DNA from: Saccharopolyspora hirsuta
GTDB lineage: Bacteria > Actinomycetota > Actinomycetes > Mycobacteriales > Pseudonocardiaceae
Length of the DNA stretch: 64,000 bases
Assembly (NCBI RefSeq): GCF_008630535.1
Contig: NZ_VWPH01000004.1
Coordinates: 372,001-436,000, forward strand
Reading direction: 5' to 3'
Shown: one piece after another, positions 8,828 through 17,342 of the stretch
How positions within the stretch are numbered: position 1 is the first letter of the stretch
Layout of the letters: the number at the start of each line of letters is the position of its first letter
Program-made: the position numbers and the translations under genes
Notes under the pieces: generated by a model
Told to the model about the DNA's origin: nothing
Database searches by the model: none
What the model saw: only the letters and a program-made list of their open reading frames with translations

Positions 8828-9096
8828 TTGGAGCGCGGGAACGTGGGAGTCGGCTTCGTGCCGAAGAACTGCCCGCACGCCTACCGGATCGAGCGCCACC
8901 ACAGCCAGATCGTGGGTGTGGCCGCCGGGCCGGGCACCACCTTCGAGCGGTTCTTCGAGAACCCCGGCGCTCCCACCGACGAACTCGGGCTGCCGAGCCG
9001 GTGGTGCCCGAGCCGCACGAGTTCGCCACCGTGCCGCAGGAGTACGACGTGCGGTTCCTCCCGGGCCACCGGTGGCGCGCGGAAAGCGGCTGCTGA
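8828..9096 (+). pseudogene. Remnant of a cupin-domain protein
   Basis: The plus strand reads GVGFVPKNCPHAYRIE and QIVGVAAGPGTTFERFFENP. After a frame change near 9000 it continues PEPHEFATVPQEYDVRFLPG to a stop at 9094-9096. This is the C-terminal half of a small actinobacterial cupin (quercetin-dioxygenase-like) protein. The N-terminal half is missing and one frameshift is present. It lies tail to tail with the type II thioesterase gene and marks the boundary between catabolic DNA and the peptide cluster. Confidence 0.65.
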
Positions 9097-9109
9097 TCCG
9101 GTCGCGGCG

Positions 9110-9826
9110 TCAGGGGTTGCGGATCAGGTTCGCGCGGTCGGCGAACTCCAGGACCGCTGCTCGCACCTCGGCGAGGACTTCGGGGGCTCCGCTCGCCAGG
9201 TAGAAGTGGCCTCCGGCGAACCAGCGGGACCGGAACGGTCCGGTCGTCGCGTCCTGCCAGGCCGCGAGCTCGTCGCTGTCCACTTCGGAATCGTCCTCGC
9301 CCGCCATCGCCACCAGCGGGCAGTGCAGCTTCACGCCCGCCGGGGCGCGGAACGTCTCGCTGAGCGCGAAGTCCGCCCGCAGGGTCGGCAGCAGCAGCTC
9401 CACCAGCTCCGGTTCGTCCAGCACCGCCTGGGGTGTTCCTTCGAGCTGGCGCAGCGTCGCGACGAACTGGTCGTCGGGCAGCTCCGACACCAGGCGGCGG
9501 CGGGTCGGCAGCTGCGGGGCGCGCCGGGCCGAGGCGATCACGCCCAGCGGCGCCGACCGGCGGGCGACCTCCCAGGCCAGCCCGGCGCCCATGCTGTGCC
9601 CGAAGAAGGCGTACGGCCGGTCGAAGGACGGCGCGAGCTCCCGGGTGACCTGCTCGGCCAAGGTGTCCATGCGCTCGTGCGCGGGCTCGGCGATGCGCGC
9701 CTCGCGCCCGGGCAGCGGCACGGGCACCACCTCGATCTCCGGGCCCAGCGCGCCCACCCACGGTCGGTACGCCGCCGTCCCGCCACCGGCGTGCGGGAAG
9801 CAGAACAGTCGGATGGCTGGCGCCAC
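9110..9826 (-). CDS. Type II thioesterase, NRPS-associated (TEII-1)
   Basis: A 238-residue alpha/beta hydrolase of the editing thioesterase family. RLFCFPHAGGG at the N-terminus, the nucleophile elbow GHSMG (Ser78), an acidic patch GEDD near 177-179 and GGHFYL (His207) complete the catalytic triad. Such enzymes release wrongly primed or stalled acyl groups from carrier proteins of NRPS lines. The start is a GTG at 9826 with AGGAGG a few bases upstream. It is 37 bases downstream of the exporter permease gene on the same strand and is probably co-transcribed from the operator-bearing promoter at 11935-11966. A second type II TE is encoded at 25594-26355. Confidence 0.92.
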   Translation of the reverse strand: MAPAIRLFCFPHAGGGTAAYRPWVGALGPEIEVVPVPLPGREARIAEPAHERMDTLAEQVTRELAPSFDRPYAFFGHSMGAGLAWEVARRSAPLGVIASARRAPQLPTRRRLVSELPDDQFVATLRQLEGTPQAVLDEPELVELLLPTLRADFALSETFRAPAGVKLHCPLVAMAGEDDSEVDSDELAAWQDATTGPFRSRWFAGGHFYLASGAPEVLAEVRAAVLEFADRANLIRNP

Positions 9827-9863
9827 GTGGTCCTCCTCTTCTCAGTGCTGACAGACCTGGCGG

Positions 9864-10847
9864 TCAGGTGTAGCGCCGGTACTTCCACACCGACAGCGGC
9901 GCGAAGACCAGCAGGATGCCGCCGATCCACAGGAACGCGCCGAGCGCCGACGGGGCCACCGGGCCGCCCAGGAACAGGTTCCGGCAGGTGTCGGTGACCA
10001 GCGTCGTCGGGTTCACCTGGGCGAACGCGCGCAACCAGCCGGGCATCGTGTCCAGCGGCACGAACATGGAGCTGCCGAACTGCAGCGGGATCGTCCAGAT
10101 GAAGCCCACCGACTGCACCGTCTCCGGGCTCTTGAGCGCCAGCCCGATGAACGCCGAGATCCAGCACAGCGCGAACCCGTAGGCCAGCAGCACCCCGATC
10201 GCGGCGAGCGCGGACAGCACGTCGGTCTGCACCCGGAACCCGATGATCAGCGCGAACCCGAACATCACCAGCTGGCCGAGCAGCATCCGGCACATGTCCG
10301 CGGAGATCCGCGCGGACAGCACCGCCGACCGCGCGATCGGCAGCGCGCGCAGGCGGTCCATCACCCCGCGGCTGGCGTCCACGTTCAGCGTCACCCCGGT
10401 GAGCCGGGAGGCGAACGACACCGTCTGCACCATGATCCCGGGCAGCAGGTACTGCTTGTAGTCGCCCTGGTCGTCGGCGATGGCGCCGCCGAAGACGTAC
10501 ACGAAGATCAGGGTGAAGATCATCGGCATCAGGGTGGCGTCCAGGATCGCGCCCCGGTCGTGCACCACCTGCAGCAGGTTCCGCCGGGCGATGGCGCCGG
10601 TGTGCCGGAGCGCGGCGCGCGGGCCGACGCGACCGGAGACCGCGCGCATCCGCGACGGCTTCTCCGGCGGGGGCGGGGGTTCCGGCGCCGCCCGGCGCGG
10701 CGGGCGCGGCTCGGGCCGCCGACGGGGCGGCTGGGCGTTCGCCGGTGGTGGGCCGGACCTGGGCGGCGGGCCGGGGCGGGGCGGCCCCGGGCGGCCGGGC
10801 GGCACCGGGGAGCGGCGGGGCGGCTGGCCTCCGACGGGTGCGGCCAT
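9864..10847 (-). CDS. ABC-2 type exporter permease (DrrB-like) with long Pro-rich N-terminus
   Basis: A 327-residue permease. About 65 N-terminal residues are a low-complexity Pro/Arg/Gly tail (PPPRSGPPPANAQPPRRR). After this comes a normal ABC-2 transporter domain with six membrane segments (DATLMPMIFTLIFVYVFGG, then LGQLVMFGFALIIGF and so on) and the RGVMDRLRALPI loop typical of daunorubicin-resistance DrrB proteins. It should pair with the ATPase encoded immediately upstream to export the peptide product and give self-resistance. Its ATG overlaps the ATPase stop by one base. The Pro-rich tail is presumably cytoplasmic; its role is unknown. An internal Met after the tail (PSRMRAVSGR) is a possible shorter start. 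Confidence 0.88.
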   Translation of the reverse strand: MAAPVGGQPPRRSPVPPGRPGPPRPGPPPRSGPPPANAQPPRRRPEPRPPRRAAPEPPPPPEKPSRMRAVSGRVGPRAALRHTGAIARRNLLQVVHDRGAILDATLMPMIFTLIFVYVFGGAIADDQGDYKQYLLPGIMVQTVSFASRLTGVTLNVDASRGVMDRLRALPIARSAVLSARISADMCRMLLGQLVMFGFALIIGFRVQTDVLSALAAIGVLLAYGFALCWISAFIGLALKSPETVQSVGFIWTIPLQFGSSMFVPLDTMPGWLRAFAQVNPTTLVTDTCRNLFLGGPVAPSALGAFLWIGGILLVFAPLSVWKYRRYT

Positions 10848-11824
10848 CAGAACACCCTCCGCAGCACGACCGTCGCGTCCGGGTCGGATTCGCGCGGCTG
10901 GTCGGTCAGCGTCAGGAACACCTCGTCGAGGCTCGGCAGGTGGGTGTCCAGCCCGGCGATCGGCAGCCGGGACGCGGCCAGCACCTGGACCATCCCGGTC
11001 AGCTCGGCCTCGTTGACGATCGGCACCGACACCAGCCGGTTCTCCTGGTCCACCCGGAAGTTGCGGACGCGCATCCCGGACAGCCTGCGGACCAGCTCGT
11101 CCAGGTGCTCCCGCCGGGCGGTGCGGATGCGCAGCACCTGCCCGCCCACCCGGGAGCGGAGCTCACCGCTGGTGCCGGAGGCGATCACCCGCCCCTTGTC
11201 CATCACGATGATCGAATCCGCCAACGCCTCGGCTTCCTCCATGTACTGCGTGGTGAGCAGCACCGTGGTGCCCTCCTCCACCAGGTCGCGCACGGCGTCC
11301 CACAGGTTGTTGCGGCTGCGCGGGTCCAGGCCGGTGGTCGGCTCGTCCAGGTACAGCAGCGCCGGGTCGCCGACCATGCTCGCGGCCAGGTCCAGCCGCC
11401 GCCGCATCCCGCCGGAGTACTTGCCCGCGGGCCGCGCCGCCGCGTCGACCAGGTCGAACTGCTCCAGCAGCTCGTCGACCCGCTCGCGGGCGCGGCGGCG
11501 CGGGAAGTCCAGCAGCCGGGCGATCATGTACAGGTTCTCCCGCCCCGAGATGCCCTCGTCCACCGAGGCGTACTGACCGGTCAGGCCGATCAGCCTGCGC
11601 ACCTGGGTGGCCTGCTTCACCAGGTCGTAGCCGCCGATGCGGACCCGGCCGCCGTCCGGCCGGATCAGCGTGGACAGCATCCGGACGGTGGTGGTCTTGC
11701 CCGCGCCGTTGGGGCCCAGCAGGCCGAGCACGGTGCCCTCCGGGATGGTCAGGTCCACGCCGTCGACCACCCGGCGGTCGCCGAACTCCTTGACCAGCCC
11801 CTCGACCTCGACCGCCGCCGTCAT
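10847..11824 (-). CDS. ABC exporter ATPase (DrrA-like)
   Basis: A 325-residue ATP-binding protein. It has Walker A GPNGAGKTTTVRML, the Q-loop region LIGLTGQYASVDE, the signature YSGGMRRRLDLAASMVG, Walker B LLYLDEPTTGLDPRSR, a switch-region TTQYMEEA, and the C-terminal extension typical of DrrA-type drug exporters. It should energise the DrrB-like permease. It is the first gene of the ATPase-permease-thioesterase operon, about 100 bases downstream of the predicted transcription start. The promoter carries paired SARP-type heptamers (11949-11966), so export should be switched on together with synthesis. Confidence 0.92.
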   Translation of the reverse strand: MTAAVEVEGLVKEFGDRRVVDGVDLTIPEGTVLGLLGPNGAGKTTTVRMLSTLIRPDGGRVRIGGYDLVKQATQVRRLIGLTGQYASVDEGISGRENLYMIARLLDFPRRRARERVDELLEQFDLVDAAARPAGKYSGGMRRRLDLAASMVGDPALLYLDEPTTGLDPRSRNNLWDAVRDLVEEGTTVLLTTQYMEEAEALADSIIVMDKGRVIASGTSGELRSRVGGQVLRIRTARREHLDELVRRLSGMRVRNFRVDQENRLVSVPIVNEAELTGMVQVLAASRLPIAGLDTHLPSLDEVFLTLTDQPRESDPDATVVLRRVF

Positions 11825-11934
11825 GACACCGGCCCGCCCGGTCGGCGGCGTGCGGCGCGGCGGGGCCTCGGAAGCCCTTGCTGATTCACGTCCAACACGA
11901 CCACCCCCGGGGACACTGCGGTTTCCGCCGCCGG

Positions 11935-11966
11935 AGCGTAGGTGGCGGGCTTATCGGCTCAATATC
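11935..11966 (-). promoter_or_regulatory. SARP-type promoter of the exporter operon
   Basis: Reading the minus strand: heptamer GATATTG (11960-11966), 4-base spacer, heptamer GATAAGC (11949-11955), 8-base spacer, then -10 element TACGCT (11935-11940). Two direct heptamers one helical turn apart and 8 bases from the -10 is the established geometry of SARP activator sites. It is back to back with the promoter at 11979-12010, so one intergenic region serves both directions. Confidence 0.72.
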
Positions 11967-11978
11967 GGAAAAGGATTC

Positions 11979-12010
11979 GATATCGACCCAAAACGCGGCC
12001 TGCCTAGGTT
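11979..12010 (+). promoter_or_regulatory. SARP-type promoter of the AsnO-like gene
   Basis: GATATCG (11979-11985), 4 bases, AAAACGC (11990-11996), 8 bases, -10 TAGGTT (12005-12010). The predicted start is near 12017, giving a leader of about 50 bases to the ATG at 12069. The last part (CCTAGGTTCG) is identical to the promoter of the type II TE operon at 26362-26393. Confidence 0.72.
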
Positions 12011-12068
12011 CGCTGGCGCGTCGCCGCGAAGTGCCGACCGGCGAGCGTTGCCGAACCGGAGGTGGATC

Positions 12069-13052
12069 ATGTCGATGGCAGTCCGCGTGGAGGTCCCGCC
12101 GCAGACCGCGGAGATCGAACCGCCCGTCGCGCGGGAGATCGAGCGGGTCGCGCTCGACCTGCTCCCCGTCGCCGGCGGCAGGGTCGACGACGCCGCCTGG
12201 GTCTCGGCCGCGCGCGAGGCGTGGGAGCACCTGCCCGCCTCGGTGCGCACCACCATCCGCCGGTTCCGCCGCGACACCGGCACCACCGGCGCCCTCGTGG
12301 TCAGCGGGTTGCCGCTGGGACCCGACGGTGTGCCGGACACCCCGACCCGGGACGGCTCGGTGCAGCGCACCGCCACCGTGCCCGCCGCGGTGCTGATGAT
12401 GTTCGCCGCCGGGCTCGGCGACCCGGCCTCGTTCCGGCCGGAGAAGTCCGGGGCGCTGGTGCAGGACGTGGTCCCGGTGCCGGGCAAGGAGGAGTTCCAG
12501 GGCAACGCCGGTTCGGTGCTGCTGTCGTTCCACACCGAGAACGCCTTCCACCCGCACCGGCCGGACTTCGTGATGCTGTCCTGCCTGCGCGCCGACCACG
12601 AGGGCATCGCCGGGCTCCGCACCGCGTGCATCCGGCAGGTGCTCGACCTGCTCACCGGCCCGGCGCGGGAAGCGCTGTTCAGCGCCGAGTTCGTCACCGC
12701 GCCGCCGCCGTCCTTCGGGGCCACCTCCGGCGACGCGGCGCCGCACGCCGCGCTGACCGGGGCGCCCGAGGACCCCGACCTGCAGATCGACTTCTCGGCG
12801 ACCGAACCGCTGACCGAGCGGGCCCGCGCGGCCATGGACGAGCTGCAGAAGCTGTTCGCCGACAACGCGCACACCCACTACCTCACGCCGGGCTCGATGG
12901 CCATCGTGGACAACCGGGTCACGGTGCACGGCCGGACCGCGTTCGAGCCGCGCTACGACGGCCGCGACCGGTGGTTGCAGCGCAGCTTCTCGCTGGCCGA
13001 CTTCCGCACGTCGCGGCGGCACCGCACCGCCGACGGCTACGTCCTCGACTGA
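12069..13052 (+). CDS. Fe(II)/2-oxoglutarate amino-acid beta-hydroxylase, AsnO-like
   Basis: A 327-residue member of the clavaminate-synthase-like oxygenases. The iron-binding triad is visible as FHTENAFH (His155, Glu157) and VTVHGRTAF (His287), with R-rich 2-oxoglutarate-binding residues after it (DGRDRWLQRSF). To my recollection the same positions, 155/157/287, bind iron in AsnO of the calcium-dependent antibiotic pathway, which hydroxylates free L-Asn at C3. The related VioC acts on Arg. The start at 12069 follows GGAGGT. NRPS2 contains an Asn-type adenylation domain, so hydroxylation of free Asn before incorporation is the most coherent role. Arg or another amino acid as substrate cannot be excluded. 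It has its own SARP-type promoter. Confidence 0.8.
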   Translation: MSMAVRVEVPPQTAEIEPPVAREIERVALDLLPVAGGRVDDAAWVSAAREAWEHLPASVRTTIRRFRRDTGTTGALVVSGLPLGPDGVPDTPTRDGSVQRTATVPAAVLMMFAAGLGDPASFRPEKSGALVQDVVPVPGKEEFQGNAGSVLLSFHTENAFHPHRPDFVMLSCLRADHEGIAGLRTACIRQVLDLLTGPAREALFSAEFVTAPPPSFGATSGDAAPHAALTGAPEDPDLQIDFSATEPLTERARAAMDELQKLFADNAHTHYLTPGSMAIVDNRVTVHGRTAFEPRYDGRDRWLQRSFSLADFRTSRRHRTADGYVLD

Positions 13053-13071
13053 CCGGCCGCGAAACAGTTCC

Positions 13072-13103
13072 GATAAAGCGGCGAAAGGCTGCGCGGCTAG
13101 CGT
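13072..13103 (+). promoter_or_regulatory. SARP-type promoter of the A-T-TE / Dap operon
   Basis: GATAAAG (13072-13078), 4 bases, GAAAGGC (13083-13089), 8 bases, -10 TAGCGT (13098-13103). The predicted transcription start is near 13110, which leaves a short leader with a GGAGGGAG ribosome binding site (13123-13130) before the TTG at 13139. Confidence 0.7.
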
Positions 13104-13138
13104 CGGCTGGCCAGTCCTGAGTGGAGGGAGATCCTCGG

Positions 13139-16100
13139 TTGAACCGGTCGTCCGCGCAGCAGCGCGCATTCTGGTCCAGAACGCTGGAGAGCGGTGCCTG
13201 CACGCCGATCCCCCACTGGCACCACCTCGACGCCGAGCCGCGGTCGGGCGCCGAGGTGCACGAGCGCGAGCTGCCCGAGGCGGCGCTCCGGGCGACCGCC
13301 GATGCCTTGGGCGTGCCGGTCGGGACCGTCGTGCTCGCAGCGCACGTGAAGGTGCTGGCCGCGGTCACCGGTGAGGAGCACGTGGTCACCGGTTACCTCG
13401 CCGAGTCGCCGGTGCCGTGCTCGCTGGCGCTGCCCGCCGGTTCGTGGCGGGACCTGGTGCACCGCGCGCGGCGCACCGAGAACGAGATCCGCGCGAACCT
13501 CCCCGCCGAGCTGGACCAGGATCCCGCCGAGCTGTTCGACACCGTCCTCGACCTCACCGGAACCGCCGGTGAGGTCGGGGACTTCGCGCTGCGGGTGGGC
13601 TTCGACGCCGGTACGAACCGGCTGGCGCTGCGGTACCGCGCCGATCGCCTCAGCGCGGACCAGGTGCAGCGGATGGGCGGCTACTACCTGGCCGCGCTGG
13701 ACCTGATGGCCGCCGACCTCGACGCGGCGCACGCCGAAAGCACGCTGCTGTCCGAAGAAGAACGCCGCTTCCAGCTCGACGACCTGGCGGGGCCGGAGCG
13801 CGAGCTGCCCGACAAGCGCGTGCACGAGCTGTTCGAGGAGCGCGTCCGCCGCCACCCCGACGCGATCGCCGCGGTGTACCAGGACCGGTCGTGGACCTAC
13901 CGGCAGCTCAACGAGCGCGCCAACCAGATCGCGCACGCGCTGCTCGCGCGCGGCCTGCGGCGCGAGGACGTCGTCGCGGTGGTGACCGATCGAAACCTGG
14001 ACTGGATGGCGTCCGTGCTGGGCGTGTTCAAGGCCGGTGGCTGCTACCTGCCGGTGGAGCCGGACTTCCCGGCCGAGCGGATCGCCCGGACCCTGCGCCG
14101 CAGCGAATGCCGTTACGTGCTGGCCGAACCCGGCCGCACCGCGAACCTCGACCTCGCCGAGGTCACCGCCGAGGTGCTGCAGCTGAGCGACGTCGACGGC
14201 GACACCACCGACCCGCAGGTCCCGGTCGACGCCGACCAGCTCGCCTACGTGTACTTCACCTCGGGCTCCACCGGGGAGCCCAAGGGCGCGATGTGCGAGC
14301 ACGCCGGGATGCTCAACCACCTCTTCGCCAAGATCCACGACCTCGGGATCGCCGAGGGGGCCGTGGTCAGCGAGACCGCCCCGCAGTGCTTCGACATCTC
14401 GCTGTGGCAGCTGGTCAGCGCGCTGCTGGTCGGCGGCCGGACGGTGCTGGTCGAGCAGGACGTGATCCTGGACGTGCAGCGGTTCGTGGACAAGATCACC
14501 GAGCACCGCGTGCAGATCGCGCAGCTGGTGCCCTCCTACCTGGAGGCCGTGCTGACCTACCTGGAGGACTCGCCGCGGCCGCTGCCGGACCTGCAGTGCG
14601 TGTCGGTGACCGGGGAGGCGCTGAAGAAGGAGCTGACCCAGCGCTGGTTCGCCGCCTACCCCGGGCTGAAGCTGGCCAACGTCTACGGCCTCACCGAAAC
14701 CTCCGACGACACCAACCACGAGGTGATGACCGAGGTCCCGGTCCGCGACCGGGTGCCGCTGGGCCCACCGGTGCACAACGCGCGGGTGTACGTCGTGGAC
14801 CCGAACCTGCAGCCGGTCCCGCTCGGCGCACCGGGCGAGATCGTGTTCTCCGGGGTGTGCGTCGGCCGCGGCTACATCAACGACCCGGAGCGCACCGCCG
14901 CCGCGTTCGGCACCGACCCGCACCGGCCCGGCCAGCGGCTGTACCGGTCCGGCGACTTCGGCCGGTGGCTGCCGGAGGGCAAGGTCGAGTTCCTGGGCCG
15001 CCGCGACGCGCAGGTCAAGATCCGCGGGTTCCGCATCGAGATCGGCGAGATCGAGAACCAGCTGCTGCGCGCGCCCGGGGTGCGCGACGGCGCGGTGGTG
15101 GTCACCGAGGACGCTGGCGGCGGCAAGCACCTGGTCGCCTTCCACACCGGCGCCGACGAGCTCACCGCGGACGAGTTCAAGCAGTTCCTGCGGCGCAGCC
15201 TGCCGCACTACATGGTCCCCGAGCACTTCCACCACTGCGAGGCGCTGCCGCTGACCGGCAACGGCAAGACCGACAAGAAGGCGCTGACCGCGCTCGCCGC
15301 CGAGCGCGCGTCCGCGGCGACCGACCACCAGCCGCCGCGGACGCCGACCGAGCAGCACCTCGCGGCGAAGTGGGCGGAGGTGCTCGACCTGCCGGTCGGC
15401 GAGATCGGGCGCGACACCGACTTCTTCGAGCGCGGCGGCACCTCGCTGTCGGCGGTCAAGCTGATCCTCAAGCTGGGCCGCACGATCTCGCTCCGCGACG
15501 TGACCGGGTCGCCGGTGCTCGCCGACCTGGCCGCGATCATCGACGGGCGCACCGAGGAGCGCTCCGGCGTCCTGCAGCGGCTGGCGACCGCGGACGGTTC
15601 GCGGCACGGGCTGGTCCTGTTCCCCTACGCCGGTGGCGGGCCGGTCAACTTCCACGCGTTCGCGCAGGCGTTGCAGGCCACCGGGATCAGCGTGCACGCG
15701 GTGCAGCTGCCCGGGCACGACGTCGGCGCGGACGCGGGTTCGTTCGCCGGGCTGGAGCAGACCGTCAAGGAGGTCGTCGCCGAGATCGGCGAGCTCGGCC
15801 TGGAGACGATCTCGCTGTGGGGCCACTCCGCGGGGGCCGCGTTCGCGGTGCACGCCGCGCGGCAGCTGGAGGAGCAGGGCACCCGCGTGCACCAGGTGCT
15901 CGTCGGTGCTCGCGACCTCGATCCGGTCGACGTGCTGCAGGCCGACATCGCCGAGGTCAGCGGCCTGTCGACCGACGAGCTCAAGCAGCGGCTCAGCGCT
16001 CAAGCCGCGTTCCGCGAGCTCGACCGGCTGCGCCCGGAGCACGCCGCCAACGTCGCGGAGGTCTACCGGCACGACGTGCGCATCGCCGCGCAGTACCTGG

Positions 16101-16306
16101 TCGACCTTCAGACCGCTCCCCCGGCACGACGGCTCTCCGCCCCGCTGACCGTCGTCTCCGCGCGCGACGACGCCGGGTCGGCCGACCACCGCCGCTGGGA
16201 GGTGGTCGCCGAGCACGTCGACCGGCACGAGATCTCCGGCGGTGGCCACTACTTCCTGGCCACGCACGCCGCCGAAGCGGCGACCGCCGTCCACCCCGCC
16301 CGCTGA
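13139..16306 (+). CDS. Stand-alone NRPS: truncated C - adenylation - carrier - thioesterase
   Basis: About 1,055 residues. Residues 1-200 resemble only the C-terminal half of a condensation domain; there is no HHxxxDG. The adenylation domain follows (YFTSGSTGEPKG, YGLTETSDD, YRSGDFG, RGFRIEIGEIE, GNGKTDKKAL), then a carrier domain (DTDFFERGGTSLSAVKL) and a C-terminal thioesterase (LFPYAGGG, WGHSAGAA, GGGHYFLATH). The eight-residue specificity pocket plus D235 reads D-I-W-Q-S-T-V-D-D, which I cannot assign to an amino acid. The start: a TTG at 13139 lies 8 bases after GGAGGGAG; a GTG at 13121 would put that site inside the gene. It resembles in layout discrete A-T proteins such as SyrB1, which load an amino acid for tailoring and then for transfer to modules lacking their own A domain. 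NRPS1 has four such modules, and a SyrP-like oxygenase gene follows directly. Confidence 0.88.
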   Translation: MNRSSAQQRAFWSRTLESGACTPIPHWHHLDAEPRSGAEVHERELPEAALRATADALGVPVGTVVLAAHVKVLAAVTGEEHVVTGYLAESPVPCSLALPAGSWRDLVHRARRTENEIRANLPAELDQDPAELFDTVLDLTGTAGEVGDFALRVGFDAGTNRLALRYRADRLSADQVQRMGGYYLAALDLMAADLDAAHAESTLLSEEERRFQLDDLAGPERELPDKRVHELFEERVRRHPDAIAAVYQDRSWTYRQLNERANQIAHALLARGLRREDVVAVVTDRNLDWMASVLGVFKAGGCYLPVEPDFPAERIARTLRRSECRYVLAEPGRTANLDLAEVTAEVLQLSDVDGDTTDPQVPVDADQLAYVYFTSGSTGEPKGAMCEHAGMLNHLFAKIHDLGIAEGAVVSETAPQCFDISLWQLVSALLVGGRTVLVEQDVILDVQRFVDKITEHRVQIAQLVPSYLEAVLTYLEDSPRPLPDLQCVSVTGEALKKELTQRWFAAYPGLKLANVYGLTETSDDTNHEVMTEVPVRDRVPLGPPVHNARVYVVDPNLQPVPLGAPGEIVFSGVCVGRGYINDPERTAAAFGTDPHRPGQRLYRSGDFGRWLPEGKVEFLGRRDAQVKIRGFRIEIGEIENQLLRAPGVRDGAVVVTEDAGGGKHLVAFHTGADELTADEFKQFLRRSLPHYMVPEHFHHCEALPLTGNGKTDKKALTALAAERASAATDHQPPRTPTEQHLAAKWAEVLDLPVGEIGRDTDFFERGGTSLSAVKLILKLGRTISLRDVTGSPVLADLAAIIDGRTEERSGVLQRLATADGSRHGLVLFPYAGGGPVNFHAFAQALQATGISVHAVQLPGHDVGADAGSFAGLEQTVKEVVAEIGELGLETISLWGHSAGAAFAVHAARQLEEQGTRVHQVLVGARDLDPVDVLQADIAEVSGLSTDELKQRLSAQAAFRELDRLRPEHAANVAEVYRHDVRIAAQYLVDLQTAPPARRLSAPLTVVSARDDAGSADHRRWEVVAEHVDRHEISGGGHYFLATHAAEAATAVHPAR

Positions 16307-16335
16307 CCGCACCGATCTCCCGAAAGGCACCGAGC

Positions 16336-17316
16336 ATGTCCGAACTCGACGTCCACCTCGCCGCAGGCAAACCGGCCGTCCTGCGCGTCGACGGCGCTTC
16401 CGAGGCCGCGACCTGGGTGGCCGAGCACCGCGACCAGCTGCGGTCGCTCGTCGACCAGCACGGCGCGCTGCTGGTGCGCGGCCTGCCGCTGGCCGACGCC
16501 GCCGAATTCGGCCGGGTGGCCCGGGATCTGGCCGCCCCGCTGCTGCCGGAGCGCGAGGCGTTCGCCCGCCGCTGGACCTACGAGGACGGCATCTACTCGT
16601 CCTCCAAGTGGCCGCCGAACCAGCCGATGTGCATGCACCACGAGCTCAGCTACACGCTGGAGTTCCCGGGCCTGATGGTGTTCGCCTGCCTCGGCGCGCC
16701 GACCTCGGGCGGGGTGACCGGTGTCGCGGACGCCGCGGCGGTGCTGGACGCGCTGCCCGCGGACCTGGTCGAGCGCTTCGAGCGGGAGGGCTGGCAGCTG
16801 GTCCGCAACTACAACGAGATGGTCGGGGTGCCGTGGCAGGAGGCCTTCGGCACCGAGGACCGCGGCGAGGTGGAGCGCTACTGCCGGGACAACTCCATCG
16901 AGTTCGAGTGGGACGAGATGGACGGCCTGCGCACCAAGCAGCGCCGCTCGGCGATCATCACCCACCCGAAGACCGGCGCGCGGGTCTGGTTCAACCAGGT
17001 CGCGTTCCTCAACGAGTGGACGATCGACCCCGAGGTGCGCGACTACCTGCTGATGGAGTTCGGCCCGGACGGGCTGCCGTTCAACAGCCGCTACGGCAGC
17101 GGCGCACCGATCGGGGACGACGTGATCGCGCTGCTCAACAAGGTCTACGAGGAGCACACGCGGCGGGAGCCGTGGCAGACCGGGGACCTGATGCTGGTCG
17201 ACAACATCGCGCAGGCGCACAGCCGCGAGCCGTACGAGGGCGCGCGCGAGGTGCTGGTGGCCATGGGTGAGCCGGTCCGCCTGGCGGACTGCTCGCCGAC
17301 GGTGTCGTCGTTCTGA
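16336..17316 (+). CDS. TauD/SyrP-like Fe(II)/2-oxoglutarate oxygenase
   Basis: A 326-residue TauD/TfdA-superfamily oxygenase. The metal-binding motif is H-x-E in MCMHHELSYTLEFP (His101, Glu103), with the distal histidine in DNIAQAHSREPYEG (His295) and the 2-oxoglutarate-binding Arg just after it. Members related to SyrP hydroxylate the beta carbon of an amino acid while it is tethered to a carrier protein. The gene lies 30 bases after the A-T-TE gene in the same operon, so the residue on that carrier domain is the likely substrate. It is different from the AsnO-like enzyme, so the pathway has two hydroxylation steps. The start is the ATG at 16336 with AAAGGC upstream. Confidence 0.85.
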   Translation: MSELDVHLAAGKPAVLRVDGASEAATWVAEHRDQLRSLVDQHGALLVRGLPLADAAEFGRVARDLAAPLLPEREAFARRWTYEDGIYSSSKWPPNQPMCMHHELSYTLEFPGLMVFACLGAPTSGGVTGVADAAAVLDALPADLVERFEREGWQLVRNYNEMVGVPWQEAFGTEDRGEVERYCRDNSIEFEWDEMDGLRTKQRRSAIITHPKTGARVWFNQVAFLNEWTIDPEVRDYLLMEFGPDGLPFNSRYGSGAPIGDDVIALLNKVYEEHTRREPWQTGDLMLVDNIAQAHSREPYEGAREVLVAMGEPVRLADCSPTVSSF

Positions 17317-17342
17317 TCCCAACTGGAACCGAGCGGAGCAAC

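Noticed and set aside
8844..9000. A functional cupin gene upstream of the thioesterase
   Set aside because: The N-terminal half is missing and the frame breaks near 9000, so it was listed as a pseudogene.
13097..16330. A 1,077-codon minus-strand open frame antisense to the A-T-TE gene
   Set aside because: It has His/Arg/Gly-rich composition without domains. It is a mirror frame of a strongly biased coding sequence.
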